From positions 166,709 through 230,708 of the forward strand of contig NZ_LMSM01000009.1 in the NCBI RefSeq assembly GCF_001428125.1: 64,000 bases of DNA, read 5' to 3'. The notes beneath the pieces are model-generated. The model did no database searches. It was not told the DNA's origin and worked only from the letters and a program-made list of their open reading frames with translations. The stretch is from Nocardioides sp. Soil774 (GTDB taxonomy: Bacteria; Actinomycetota; Actinomycetes; Propionibacteriales; Nocardioidaceae). Below, piece after piece: positions 26,826 through 36,501 of this stretch. Numbering within the stretch: the first letter of the stretch is position 1; the number at the start of each line of letters is the position of its first letter. Position numbers and translations under genes: made by a program.

Positions 26826-27848
26826 GTGCGTCACCGCCTCCACCCCCTCTCGTCCAAGCCGGTCGTGGCCGCCCTCGTCGCGGCCTCGCTCCTCCTCGCC
26901 GGCTGCGGTGGCGGGGACGAGGAGGAGGCGCCCGCGGACGCCGCTCCCTCGGAGCCGACCTCCTCGGCGACCAGCGAGCCGCCGGAGCCGACGTACTGGC
27001 CGCTGACCGGGCTCGAGCGCACCGGCAACGCCCCCCAGCACCCGGTCATTGTCACCAAGGTCGACAACACCTCCTCCAGCGCGCCGCAGGTCGGGCTGGG
27101 CTCGGCCGACATGGTGGTCGAGGAGCTCGTCGAGGGCGGCTACACCCGCCTGGCGGCGTTCTTCTACTCCAAGGTCCCGGCCGACATCGGGCCGGTGCGC
27201 TCGATGCGCGCCAGCGACATCGGCATCGTGCCCGAGGGCGCGACGGTCGTCACCAGCGGCGCCGCCCCCATCACGATCAAGCGGATCAACGGCGCCGGCA
27301 TCCCGTGGATCACCGAGGGCGCGGCAGGCGTCTACCGCGAGAACACGCGCTCGGCCCCCTACAACCTCTTCGCCCACCTCGCCGACATCTCCAAGCGGCT
27401 CAAGACCGACGAGGAGCCGCCGCCCTACCTGCCGTGGGGCACCAAGGCCGACCTGCCCAAGGGCGCCAAGGCGCGCACGCTGACCGCCGACTTCGGGGCG
27501 CACTCCACCAGCTGGCAGTTCCAGGGCGGTGGCTACGTCAACACCGACTCCTACGCCGCCCAGGGCGACCAGTTCCCGGCCGACTCGGTGCTCGTGCTCC
27601 GGGTCAAGGTGGGCGACGCGGGCTACCGCGACCCCGCGGGCTACCCCGTCCCCGAGACCAAGTTCGAGGGCACGGGCGCCGCGCTGCTGTTCCACGGCGG
27701 TCGCGTGGTCAAGGGCACCTGGACCAAGGACGGCCTGACCGGCGCGATCGAGCTCGCCACCAAGGGCGGCGAGCTGACCGTCCCGGCCGGCCACGTGTGG
27801 GTCGAGCTGGTGCCGGCGGTCAACGGCGACGTCAGCTTCGCCAAGTAG
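26826..27848 (+). CDS. DUF3048 (YerB-like) lipoprotein
   Basis: A 340-residue lipoprotein: lipobox LLAGC with the acylated cysteine at about residue 26, then an acidic Ser/Pro/Glu-rich linker and two DUF3048 domains. Hallmarks are WPLTGL, KVDNTSSSAPQ, the conserved DMVVEELVEGG and GPVRSMR. Function of the family is not established. GTG 26826 is chosen because the signal sequence begins there. Its 3' end overlaps the convergent TetR gene by 17 bp. Confidence 0.87.
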   Translation: MRHRLHPLSSKPVVAALVAASLLLAGCGGGDEEEAPADAAPSEPTSSATSEPPEPTYWPLTGLERTGNAPQHPVIVTKVDNTSSSAPQVGLGSADMVVEELVEGGYTRLAAFFYSKVPADIGPVRSMRASDIGIVPEGATVVTSGAAPITIKRINGAGIPWITEGAAGVYRENTRSAPYNLFAHLADISKRLKTDEEPPPYLPWGTKADLPKGAKARTLTADFGAHSTSWQFQGGGYVNTDSYAAQGDQFPADSVLVLRVKVGDAGYRDPAGYPVPETKFEGTGAALLFHGGRVVKGTWTKDGLTGAIELATKGGELTVPAGHVWVELVPAVNGDVSFAK

Positions 27849-28437
27849 CCCCTGACTCCAGCAGCTGCTGGAGCCCGGCCAGGATGAAGCCGATGGCCGC
27901 CTCCACCCGGGCGGCCGCGGCTGCCGGGTCGTCGCTGACCGCGACTGCGCCCCCGGCTGCCGACATCGCGCCGAAGAAGATGCGGGTGAAGGTGTCGAGC
28001 AGCTGCTCGTCGAGGTCATAGGCGTCGGTGCCGAGCACCGAGCGCACGATCTCGTCGAGGATGGCGTACGTCGAGCGCTCCTCCTGCTCGCGGTAGCGCT
28101 CGTGGCCGAGCACGGACGGGCCGTCGGAGATCACGATCCGGCGGTAGGCCGGCTCCTGCACGGCGTCGAGGAAGGCGCGCAGCCCGGCCTGCGCCTTCTC
28201 CCACGGGTCGTCGTGGCCCTCCGTGGCGACCGCGATGCCGGCGGTCGCGCGCGACTCGACCCGCTCGAAGGCAGCCTCGAAGATCGCCTGCTTGCCGCTG
28301 AAGTGGTGGTAGAGCGCGCCCTTGGTGACCTCGGCCCCGGCGACGATGGCGTCCAGCGAGGTCGCGGTGTAGCCGTGCGCGGTGAACAGCTGCTCGGCCA
28401 CGTCGACGAGCGCGCGCTTGGTGGCGTCGGAAGACAT
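27832..28437 (-). CDS. TetR family transcriptional regulator
   Basis: A 201-residue TetR-type repressor. The HTH lies at about 24-47 (TSLDAIVAGAEVTKGALYHHF), and the remainder is an all-alpha ligand domain. ATG 28437 is 6 nt from TAGGCT on the minus strand (28444-28449), a leaderless start. It is divergent from the gene at 28546; a good TetR-like palindrome lies between, so it probably controls that gene and perhaps itself. Confidence 0.9.
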   Translation of the reverse strand: MSSDATKRALVDVAEQLFTAHGYTATSLDAIVAGAEVTKGALYHHFSGKQAIFEAAFERVESRATAGIAVATEGHDDPWEKAQAGLRAFLDAVQEPAYRRIVISDGPSVLGHERYREQEERSTYAILDEIVRSVLGTDAYDLDEQLLDTFTRIFFGAMSAAGGAVAVSDDPAAAAARVEAAIGFILAGLQQLLESGATWRS

Positions 28438-28510
28438 GGGCGCAGCCTAGGTGACCGGACTCACGCGCGGGCCGGTTGGAGACGGGAGCGCAGCGTGGGC
28501 ATACTGAAAG

Positions 28511-28529
28511 TACGTACCGTCGGTATGTA
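28511..28529. promoter_or_regulatory. TetR-type operator palindrome
   Basis: TACGTACCG-T-CGGTATGTA is a 19-bp palindrome with a single mismatched pair, typical in length and composition of TetR-family operators. It lies 17 bp before the ATG of the gene at 28546, just ahead of its ribosome-binding site CGAGGAG, and in the gap shared with the divergent tetR. Confidence 0.7.
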
Positions 28530-28545
28530 ACCCGAGGAGACCGCC

Positions 28546-29070
28546 ATGACCTGGACGTCCCACCACCGACGCGGAGACGTGCTCCGCGAGGTGATCCGCG
28601 CCGCCGACACCCGACTCGACGGCCACCTGCCCCTCGACGTCGAGGGCGTCACCGAGACCTTCGGCGACGACCTCACGCTCCTGGGCGCCCTGCAGCTGCG
28701 CTGGCACACCCGACTCGCCGGCCACGTCGAGCGCGAGCTCGCCGACCAGCCGCTCGACCTCGCCCACGCCGTCTCCGTGGCCTGGCTGCGGGCCGCCGAG
28801 GACATGCCCGGCACGCGGGCGATCATCGACCACCACCTCGCCCACCCCGCCGGCCCCGAGATGGCCCGGGTGCTCGCCGTGGCGACCGGCAAGGAGCACG
28901 AGATGCTGGCCCTCATGGCCGGCCGCGCCAGCGCCCCGGGCGAGGCCGCCCGACGGGTCGGGGCTGCGATCGAGGCCGCCGCGCGGACGTCGTACGTCCC
29001 GGGCGCGAAGCGTCCCGCCTCCGCCACGCCGTCGCTGGTGCAGCGCCTCAAGGCGGTGCTGGCCGCCTGA
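28546..29070 (+). CDS. Conserved hypothetical protein under TetR control
   Basis: A 174-residue soluble protein, mostly helical by composition. No signal peptide, TM segment or catalytic motif is visible. The middle (LAHAVSVAWLRAAEDMPGTRAIIDHH) recalls short helical proteins encoded beside TetR regulators in actinobacteria. ATG 28546 follows CGAGGAGACC. The operator upstream suggests the product is induced by the ligand of the divergent TetR protein. I do not recognise the family with certainty. Confidence 0.65.
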   Translation: MTWTSHHRRGDVLREVIRAADTRLDGHLPLDVEGVTETFGDDLTLLGALQLRWHTRLAGHVERELADQPLDLAHAVSVAWLRAAEDMPGTRAIIDHHLAHPAGPEMARVLAVATGKEHEMLALMAGRASAPGEAARRVGAAIEAAARTSYVPGAKRPASATPSLVQRLKAVLAA

Positions 29071-29095
29071 TCGGCGATCGGCCATAGTGGAGGAC

Positions 29096-29650
29096 ATGCA
29101 GCTCGCAGCGGGGATGCTGCTGGTGGCGACGCCGGCGCTGCAGGACCCCAACTTCGTCGACACCGTGGTGCTGCTGCTCGACGTCACCGACGAGGGCGTG
29201 CTCGGCGTGGTGCTCAACCGCCCCTCGCAGGTGCTGGTCGCCGACGTGCTCGAGCCCTGGAGCGAGGTGGTCAACGCCCCCGAGGTGCTCTTCCGCGGCG
29301 GTCCCGTGGGCACCGACGGCGCGCTCGCCGTCGCGCGGCTGCGCGACCCGGGCGACCCCCCGGTCGGGTGGCGCCAGGTCGCCGGGCTGATGGGGATCGT
29401 CGACCTCGACACCCCGACCGAGCTCATCGACGGCTCGCTGTCGGCGATGCGGGTCTTCGCGGGCTACGCCGGGTGGGGCGCCGGACAGCTGGAAGGCGAG
29501 GTCGAGGAGGGCAGCTGGTACGTCGTCGGCGGCGAGGTGTCCGACGCGTTCCGCGACGATCCCGCCGTCCTGCGGCGCGACGTGATGCGCCGCCAGCCGG
29601 GCATGCTCGCCTGGCACCTGAACCGGCCCGTCGATCCGGACCTCAACTGA
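29096..29650 (+). CDS. YqgE/AlgH family protein
   Basis: A 184-residue YqgE/AlgH-like protein: LAAGMLLVATPALQDPNFV at the N-terminus, GVLGVVLNRPS, LFRGGPVG, and FAGYAGWGAGQLEGE are all signatures. The family is widespread, with roles suggested in regulation or protein quality control but not settled. I prefer ATG 29096, 7 nt after CATAGT (29083-29088); GTG 29087 would add three residues and overlaps that box. Confidence 0.9.
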   Translation: MQLAAGMLLVATPALQDPNFVDTVVLLLDVTDEGVLGVVLNRPSQVLVADVLEPWSEVVNAPEVLFRGGPVGTDGALAVARLRDPGDPPVGWRQVAGLMGIVDLDTPTELIDGSLSAMRVFAGYAGWGAGQLEGEVEEGSWYVVGGEVSDAFRDDPAVLRRDVMRRQPGMLAWHLNRPVDPDLN

Positions 29651-29673
29651 TCGCCGGGTTAGGCTCTCCCATC

Positions 29674-29961
29674 ATGAGCACCATCGGATTCTCCCCGGGT
29701 AGTCAGACGATCGAAGAGCGTCAGACGGTCCCCACGGACGAGGGTGACCACGAGCGGTTCTCCCACTACGTCCCCAAGGACAAGCTCACCGAGGCGATGG
29801 TCATGGGCACTCCCGTGATCGCCCTGTGCGGCAAGGTGTGGGTGCCCTCGCGTGCCCCGGAGAAGTTCCCGGTGTGCCCGGAGTGCAAGGAGATCTGGGA
29901 CTCGATGAAGCCCGGTGACAAGCCCGGCGGCTCTGGCGACGGCTCGGGTCCCGAGGCGTGA
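29674..29961 (+). CDS. DUF3039 zinc-ribbon-like protein
   Basis: A 95-residue actinobacterial protein with the conserved segment HERFSHYVPKDKL, TPVIALCGKVWVPSR and a CPECKEIW knuckle. The three cysteines could bind a metal with a histidine. The C-terminus is Gly/Ser-rich. It is preceded by TAGGCT (29660-29665), and its stop overlaps the GTG start of the helicase gene. That close coupling with a helicase is suggestive of a shared nucleic-acid role. Confidence 0.83.
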   Translation: MSTIGFSPGSQTIEERQTVPTDEGDHERFSHYVPKDKLTEAMVMGTPVIALCGKVWVPSRAPEKFPVCPECKEIWDSMKPGDKPGGSGDGSGPEA

Positions 29962-31736
29962 CGGGGCGCCCTGACGCGCCGCTGCCTCCCGCCTGGCCCG
30001 ACCGGGCCGCGTGGGGCACCGCGCCCTCGCTGCGTGCCTGGCAGCAGGCGGCGATGGACCTCTACCAGTCCCGCCAGCCGCGCGACTTCCTCGCCGTGGC
30101 CACGCCCGGCGCCGGCAAGACGACCTTCGCGCTGACCGTCGCCGCCGACCTGCTCAGCCGTCGCGTCGTCGACCGCATCACCGTCGTGGCCCCCACCGAG
30201 CACCTCAAGACCCAGTGGGCCGAGGCCGCTGCGCGCGCCGGCATCCCGATCGACCCCGCGTTCTCCGCGGGCAAGGGCCGCACCTCCGACGACTACGTCG
30301 GCATCGCGGTCACCTATGCCGGGGTCGCGGTCAACCCGCTCGCGATGCGCATCCGCACCGAGCGCTTCAAGACGCTGGTGATCCTCGACGAGATCCACCA
30401 CGCCGGCGACGCGCTGTCGTGGGGCGAGGGCGTGCGCGAGGCCTTCGACCCCGCCGCCCGGCGCCTGTCGCTGACCGGCACACCCTTCCGCTCCGACATC
30501 AACCCGATCCCGTTCGTCACCTACGCCCCCGCCGACGACGGCATCCCCACCTCGGTCGCCGACTTCACCTACGGCTACGCCCACGCGTTGTCCGACCACG
30601 TCGTGCGCCCGGTGCTCTTCATGGCCTACTCCGGGGAGATGCAGTGGCGCACCCGCGCCGGTGACGAGATCACGGCCCGCCTCGGCGAGCCGCTCACCAA
30701 GGACATGCACGCCCACGCGCTGCGCACGGCCCTGGACCCGCGCGGGTCCTGGATGCCCGCGGTGCTGGAGGCGGCCGACACGCGCCTGTCGGAAGTACGC
30801 CGTCACGTCCCCGACGCCGGCGGCATGGTCATCGCCAGCGACCAGGAGACCGCGCGCGCCTACGCCGGGCTGCTCAAGAAGATCACCGGCGAGTCGCCCA
30901 CCGTCGTGCTGTCCGACGAGAAGGGCGCGTCGAAGAAGATCGCCACCTTCACCGAGTCGGACAAGCGCTGGCTGGTCGCGGTGCGCATGGTCTCCGAGGG
31001 CGTCGACGTGCCGCGCCTGGCCGTTGGCGTGTGGGCGACCACGACCTCGACGCCGCTCTTCTTCGCCCAGGCGGTGGGGCGCTTCGTGCGCGCCCGCTCG
31101 CGGGGCGAGACGGCCTCGGTCTTCCTGCCGTCGGTGCCGCACCTGCTCGAGTTCGCCTCCGACATGGAGGCCCAGCGCGACCACGTGCTGGGGCGCCGGG
31201 TCACCGACGACGACGACATCTTCGCCGCCGAGGACGACCTGCTCGCCCAGGCCAACGCCGAGGAGGGCACGTCGGAGGAGCTCGAGATGTCGTGGGAGGC
31301 GCTCGGCTCCACCGCGTCCTTCGACCACGTCCTCTACGAGGGTGCGCAGTTCGGTCACTCCGGCGAGGTGCACGCCGGCTCGGAGGAGGAGATGGACTTC
31401 CTCGGCATCCCCGGCCTGCTCGAGCCCGACCAGGTGCGCGAGCTGCTGCACTCGCGGCAGAGCGAGCGGGCGCGCAAGCAGCGTGCCGAGGGCGGCGGCG
31501 ACCGGGTCGTCGAGTCCGTCGCCGAGCTCAGCACCCACCAGCAGCTGGGCGTGCTGCGCCGCGAGCTCAACGGCCTCGTCGCCGCGTGGCACCACCGCAC
31601 CGGGCAGGCCCACGGCATCACGCACTCGGCGCTGCGCAAGGAGTGCGGCGGCCCGCCCGCGGCCGTGGCCAACGCCGAGCAGCTCCACGAGCGGATCAAC
31701 CGGATCCGCGAGTGGGCGATGCGGCAGACCTCCTGA
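29958..31736 (+). CDS. DEAD/DEAH box helicase (superfamily II)
   Basis: A 592-residue SF2 helicase. Motif I is ATPGAGKTTFAL (about residue 51 onward), motif II is DEIH (LVILDEIHHAGD), motif III is LTGTPFRSD, and the second RecA domain has VRMVSEGVDVPRL and QAVGRFVRA (motifs V and VI). After about residue 420 a less conserved C-terminal region follows with a helical tail. The GTG at 29958 overlaps the DUF3039 stop by four bases. The substrate (DNA or RNA) is unknown; the family is common in actinobacteria. Confidence 0.9.
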   Translation: MTGRPDAPLPPAWPDRAAWGTAPSLRAWQQAAMDLYQSRQPRDFLAVATPGAGKTTFALTVAADLLSRRVVDRITVVAPTEHLKTQWAEAAARAGIPIDPAFSAGKGRTSDDYVGIAVTYAGVAVNPLAMRIRTERFKTLVILDEIHHAGDALSWGEGVREAFDPAARRLSLTGTPFRSDINPIPFVTYAPADDGIPTSVADFTYGYAHALSDHVVRPVLFMAYSGEMQWRTRAGDEITARLGEPLTKDMHAHALRTALDPRGSWMPAVLEAADTRLSEVRRHVPDAGGMVIASDQETARAYAGLLKKITGESPTVVLSDEKGASKKIATFTESDKRWLVAVRMVSEGVDVPRLAVGVWATTTSTPLFFAQAVGRFVRARSRGETASVFLPSVPHLLEFASDMEAQRDHVLGRRVTDDDDIFAAEDDLLAQANAEEGTSEELEMSWEALGSTASFDHVLYEGAQFGHSGEVHAGSEEEMDFLGIPGLLEPDQVRELLHSRQSERARKQRAEGGGDRVVESVAELSTHQQLGVLRRELNGLVAAWHHRTGQAHGITHSALRKECGGPPAAVANAEQLHERINRIREWAMRQTS

Positions 31737-31765
31737 GGCGGGTCGCGCCCCACTAGGGTCGTGAC

Positions 31766-32401
31766 ATGGCCTCGGAGACCTCGCAGACGCTCGACCGCGG
31801 CCTCCGGGTGCTGAGGGAGCTCTCGGAGAGCCCGGAGGGGCTCACGGTCACCGAGCTCTCGGGACGCCTCGACGTCAACCGCACCGTGGTGCACCGCCTG
31901 GTGAGCACGCTGGAGCAGCACGGGCTGGTGCGCCGCGACGCGCGCTCACGGCTCTTCGTCGGGCTGGGGGTGCTCCACCTGGCCAGCGGCGTGCAGCCGC
32001 TGCTGCGCGACCTCGCGATGCCGGTGCTGCGCCGGCTGGCGGAGTCGATCGGCTCGACCGCGCACCTCACCGTCGCCGACGGCGACGAGGCCCTGGCATT
32101 GGCGGTCGTCGAGCCCACGTGGACCGACTTCCACGTCGCCTACCGGGTCGGCGCCCGCCACCCGCTGTCGCAGGGGGCGGCGGGCAAGGCCATCGCCCTG
32201 CTCGACGCGGGCGGTCCGGCGTACGCCGTGACGAGCGGGGAGCTGGAGTCTGGGGCCCGCGGGCTCGCCGCCCCGGTGCTGGGCGTGGACGGCCTGCGAG
32301 CGAGCGTCGGCGTGGTCACCCTCGACGGCGCCATCGACGAGGACGCCGTCGCCCCGCAGGTCGTCGCCGCGGCGCGCGAGGTCGCCGAGCGGCTGCGCTG
32401 A
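31766..32401 (+). CDS. IclR family transcriptional regulator
   Basis: A 211-residue regulator with an N-terminal winged HTH (LDRGLRVLRELSESPEGLTV, DVNRTVVHRLVSTLEQHGLV) and a C-terminal IclR effector domain (HPLSQGAAGKAI, GLAAPVLG). The effector domain is somewhat shorter than usual. ATG 31766 is 6 nt after TAGGGT (31754-31759). Its target is not evident from the neighbours; it is convergent with the HxlR gene. Confidence 0.88.
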   Translation: MASETSQTLDRGLRVLRELSESPEGLTVTELSGRLDVNRTVVHRLVSTLEQHGLVRRDARSRLFVGLGVLHLASGVQPLLRDLAMPVLRRLAESIGSTAHLTVADGDEALALAVVEPTWTDFHVAYRVGARHPLSQGAAGKAIALLDAGGPAYAVTSGELESGARGLAAPVLGVDGLRASVGVVTLDGAIDEDAVAPQVVAAAREVAERLR

Positions 32402-32405
32402 GGCC

Positions 32406-32885
32406 TCAGCCCGCGAAGGGACGCGCCCCGGGGCCGGGCCGGCTCACGACGTCGCGCGGGCCGGTGACGTCGTGTCCCGCCTCGCAGCGCACCGACACCG
32501 CGACGGGTGCCCCGCAGTCGCGGTGCGCGAACTCCACCGGCGGGCCGTCGTCGTCGGCGTAGTAGCGGTCGCCCCACTCGGCGATCGCGACCATCGCCGG
32601 GAAGAGCTCGAAGCCCTTGTCGGTCAGCCGGTATTCATGGCGCTCGCGCTGCCCCTCCTCGCGGTAGGCCTCGCGGCGCAGGATGTCGTGCTGGACGAGC
32701 AGCGCGAGCCGGTCGGTGAGGACCTGCCGGGGGATGCCGGTGTGGCGCCGCACGTCGTCGAAGCGCCGGATGCCGTTGGCGACCTCGCGCACCACCACGA
32801 AGGTCCACCGCTCGCCGAGGACGGCCATCGCGCGACCGATGGTGCAGTTGTCGGTCGACCAGGCGAGGGCGGGGGGAGTGGCCAC
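32406..32885 (-). CDS. HxlR family transcriptional regulator
   Basis: A 159-residue HxlR-type winged-helix regulator: CTIGRAMAVLGERWTFVVVRE near the start, then IPRQVLTDRLALLVQHDIL and the wing RHEYRLTDKGFELFP. Family members often sense redox or aldehydes through the N-terminal cysteine (here Cys13). GTG 32885 is 6 nt downstream of TAGCAT on the minus strand. It is divergent from the PaaI-type thioesterase gene and very probably regulates it. Confidence 0.9.
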   Translation of the reverse strand: MATPPALAWSTDNCTIGRAMAVLGERWTFVVVREVANGIRRFDDVRRHTGIPRQVLTDRLALLVQHDILRREAYREEGQRERHEYRLTDKGFELFPAMVAIAEWGDRYYADDDGPPVEFAHRDCGAPVAVSVRCEAGHDVTGPRDVVSRPGPGARPFAG

Positions 32886-32888
32886 GTC

Positions 32889-32956
32889 GCCATGCTAGGT
32901 CCAGTTGACAGACTCAGACAAGGAGCCGCATGCTGGGTCCATGACACAGACTGAGG
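32889..32956. promoter_or_regulatory. Divergent leaderless promoters and direct-repeat operator (HxlR/thioesterase)
   Basis: Plus strand: TTGACA (32905-32910), 18 bp, CATGCT (32929-32934), then ATG at 32941. Minus strand: TTGTCT, 18 bp, TAGCAT, then GTG at 32885. A 13-nt near-identical direct repeat CATGCTAGGTCCA (32891)/CATGCTGGGTCCA (32929) covers both -10 boxes, and the similarity continues into the following GACA/ACTCAG segment. This is a likely HxlR binding site controlling both genes. Confidence 0.65.
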
Positions 32957-33442
32957 CGTCGACGTTCGCGACCGAGTCCCGCACCTTCAGCTGGGCGACG
33001 CCCGGTCAGGTGGACCTCGCGCGGCTGCTCGAGCTCGACGGGCTGCAGCAGCTGCAGGCGATGCGCGACGGCGAGCTCCCGGCGCCGCCGATCATGCAGA
33101 CCCTCGGCTTCACCGACCTGCGTCCCGAGGCGGGTCGGGTGGTCGTCGAGATGCCGGCCGCCGGCTTCCACTACAACCCGCTCGGCACCGTGCACGGCGG
33201 GGTCATCTCGACGCTGCTCGACACCGCTGCCGCCTGCGCGGTGCACACCACGCTCGCCGTCGGCGAGGTCTACACCTCGGTCGACCTGACGGTGAAGTTC
33301 CTGCGCCCCGTCACGGTCGAGTCCGGGCTGCTCTCCTGCGAGGGCACGGTGATCCAGCGTGGACGGCGTACGGCCCTGGGTCAGGCGCAGCTCACCGACG
33401 GCGCCGGCCGACTGGTCGCCCACGCCACGTCGACCTGCCTGA

Positions 33443-33462
<20 letters not shown>
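32941..33462 (+). CDS. PaaI family thioesterase (hotdog fold)
   Basis: A 173-residue hotdog-fold acyl-CoA thioesterase. The catalytic-loop pattern FHYNPLGTVHGGVISTLLDTAA is typical of PaaI/YbgC-related enzymes (HGG then D). It hydrolyses aryl- or acyl-CoA; the substrate is unknown. I chose ATG 32941, which fits the promoter exactly; a TTG at 32905 is in frame but lies in the -35 box. Its end overlaps the convergent AsnC gene by 20 bp. Confidence 0.88.
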
Positions 33463-35243
<1,781 letters not shown>

Positions 35244-35264
35244 TTCCGCATCTCTCCCTCGCCC

Positions 35265-35402
35265 GGGCGGTGCGTGAGGGGGATTCCGGGCCACCGGATT
35301 CCTCCCCACGCACCGCCCGCGTGCGTGTCGCCGTACGACGCGCCGCTGGGCGGTGGGTGAGGGGGATCCGAGCGACGGGAAGTCCTCCTCACGCACCGCT
35401 CC
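35265..35402. repeat. Two tandem long hairpins (REP/BIME-like)
   Basis: Hairpin 1 (35265-35318) has arms GGGCGGTGCGTG/CACGCACCGCCC plus further GGGGGA/TCCTCC pairing. Hairpin 2 (35348-35402) repeats nearly the same arms (GCGGTGGGTGAGG/CCTCACGCACCGC). The two are direct copies with a period of about 83 bp. The first may end hpd transcription; the doubled, strongly conserved arms look more like a dispersed palindromic repeat. The next gene starts 22 bp after the second. Confidence 0.7.
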
Positions 35403-35424
35403 GCAGATTTGAGAAGGTGCTCCC

Positions 35425-36222
35425 ATGATGATCCGCCCGGCCGAGCTGGCCGCGATCAGGGCCGGCACCATCGACCTGGCCTTCCGTCGGTGGGCCCGGC
35501 CGCGGGTCGTCGTGGGCACCCGGTTGCGTACGTCGGTGGGCGTCGTGGAGGTGACCTCGGTCGAGCAGGTCAGCGTGTCCGCGTTGCGCGCCGACAACGC
35601 CCGGCGGGCCGGGGCTCCCTCGCTCGCCGCGCTCAGGGAGGCGCTGGCGGCGCGGCCCGACGACCCCACCTGGCGCATCGGGCTGGCGTACGCCGGTCCC
35701 GACCCGCGCGAGGCGCTGCGCTCGACCGTGCCTGACGCCGCCGGGATCGCGGCCATCAACGCGCGCCTCGACCGGCTCGACGCCGCGTCGTCGTCCGGCC
35801 CGTGGACCCGCGAGACGCTGGACCTGATCGACCTCAACGGAGGGGTGCGGGCCCCCGAGCTCGCGGCGCGGGTGGGTCGCGAGACGCAGGACTTCAAGAA
35901 GGACGTGCGCAAGCTCAAGGAGCTCGGGCTCACCGAGTCGCTCGCGATCGGCTACCTGCTCTCACCCCGCGGCGAGGCGGTCGTCGACGCAGGCCTCCCT
36001 TCGCCGCGCGTGCGCGCGCCGCGCGAGGAGGGGACGCCGCTGCCCCGCACGATCGGGGCGCCCGCCACCCGCGCGCTGCGGGAGGCGGGCGTGACCACGC
36101 TGGAGCGGGTGGCGACGTACTCGCCAGGACGGCTCGCCGCGATGCACGGCGTGGGCCCGATCGCGATCACCCGACTGCGCGAGGCGCTGGCCGAGCAGGG
36201 CCTCGCCCTCGCTGAGGACTAG
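35425..36222 (+). CDS. ASCH-like / winged-helix / HhH three-domain protein
   Basis: A 265-residue protein I read as three parts. Residues 1 to about 85 look ASCH/PUA-like (IRPAELAAIRAGTIDLAFRRW, then VGVVEVTSVEQVS). About 120-185 is a winged helix (GVRAPELAARVGRETQDFKKDVRKL cut by a wing). The C-terminus, about 210-262, is helix-hairpin-helix (GAPATRALREAGVTTLERV, LAAMHGVGPIAITRL). Every part is of a nucleic-acid-binding type. The start could be either of two adjacent ATGs (35425 or 35428). Function unknown; a role in RNA or DNA binding is inferred. Confidence 0.7.
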   Translation: MMIRPAELAAIRAGTIDLAFRRWARPRVVVGTRLRTSVGVVEVTSVEQVSVSALRADNARRAGAPSLAALREALAARPDDPTWRIGLAYAGPDPREALRSTVPDAAGIAAINARLDRLDAASSSGPWTRETLDLIDLNGGVRAPELAARVGRETQDFKKDVRKLKELGLTESLAIGYLLSPRGEAVVDAGLPSPRVRAPREEGTPLPRTIGAPATRALREAGVTTLERVATYSPGRLAAMHGVGPIAITRLREALAEQGLALAED

Positions 36223-36323
36223 AGCGGGGCGCCGTCGCAGCAGTTGGCCTTCATGTGGCAGTGGGGGCACAGCCACCTGGTCGAGATGGGGTCGAACTCT
36301 TCCCCGCAGTAGTCGCACGGCAC
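36219..36323 (-). CDS. Small zinc-ribbon protein (34 residues)
   Basis: A 34-residue protein with six cysteines: CDYC near the start, then CPHC, and a CC pair before the C-terminal DGAPL. The CxxC...CxxC arrangement can hold one zinc. GTG 36323 lies 7 nt after TAGCGT on the minus strand (36331-36336), which supports translation from a leaderless message. Its stop overlaps the stop of the convergent gene by four bases. Similar micro-proteins occur in other actinobacteria by my recollection; function unknown. Confidence 0.65.
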   Translation of the reverse strand: MPCDYCGEEFDPISTRWLCPHCHMKANCCDGAPL

Positions 36324-36336
36324 GGTGCCGACGCTA

Positions 36337-36500
36337 CTACGCCAGGTCGCCGACGAGCTCGCTCTCGGCCTCGGCGACGCCGTGCGCGTCGGGCGCCGCG
36401 CCCAGAGCCGCGGCGATGGTGCGCGAGCCGGCACGACGTTGACCACGCCGACCGCGCCCGCGCCGAACCAGAACGGTGCGTGCAGGTCGACCCGCGTCAC
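36337..36500 (-). pseudogene. Possible small frameshifted ORF after lysE
   Basis: Directly after the lysE-type stop, GTG 36500 opens MTRVDLHAPFWFGAGAVGVVNVV. Near 36437 a shift of one base continues protein-like sequence, AGSRTIAAALGAAPDAHGV followed by AEAESELVGDLA, to TAG 36337-36339. Joined, it would be a 54-residue protein with one hydrophobic segment. GC bias at third positions holds in both halves. It may be a small real gene with a deletion (or sequencing error), or chance. Confidence 0.3.
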
Positions 36501-36501
36501 C

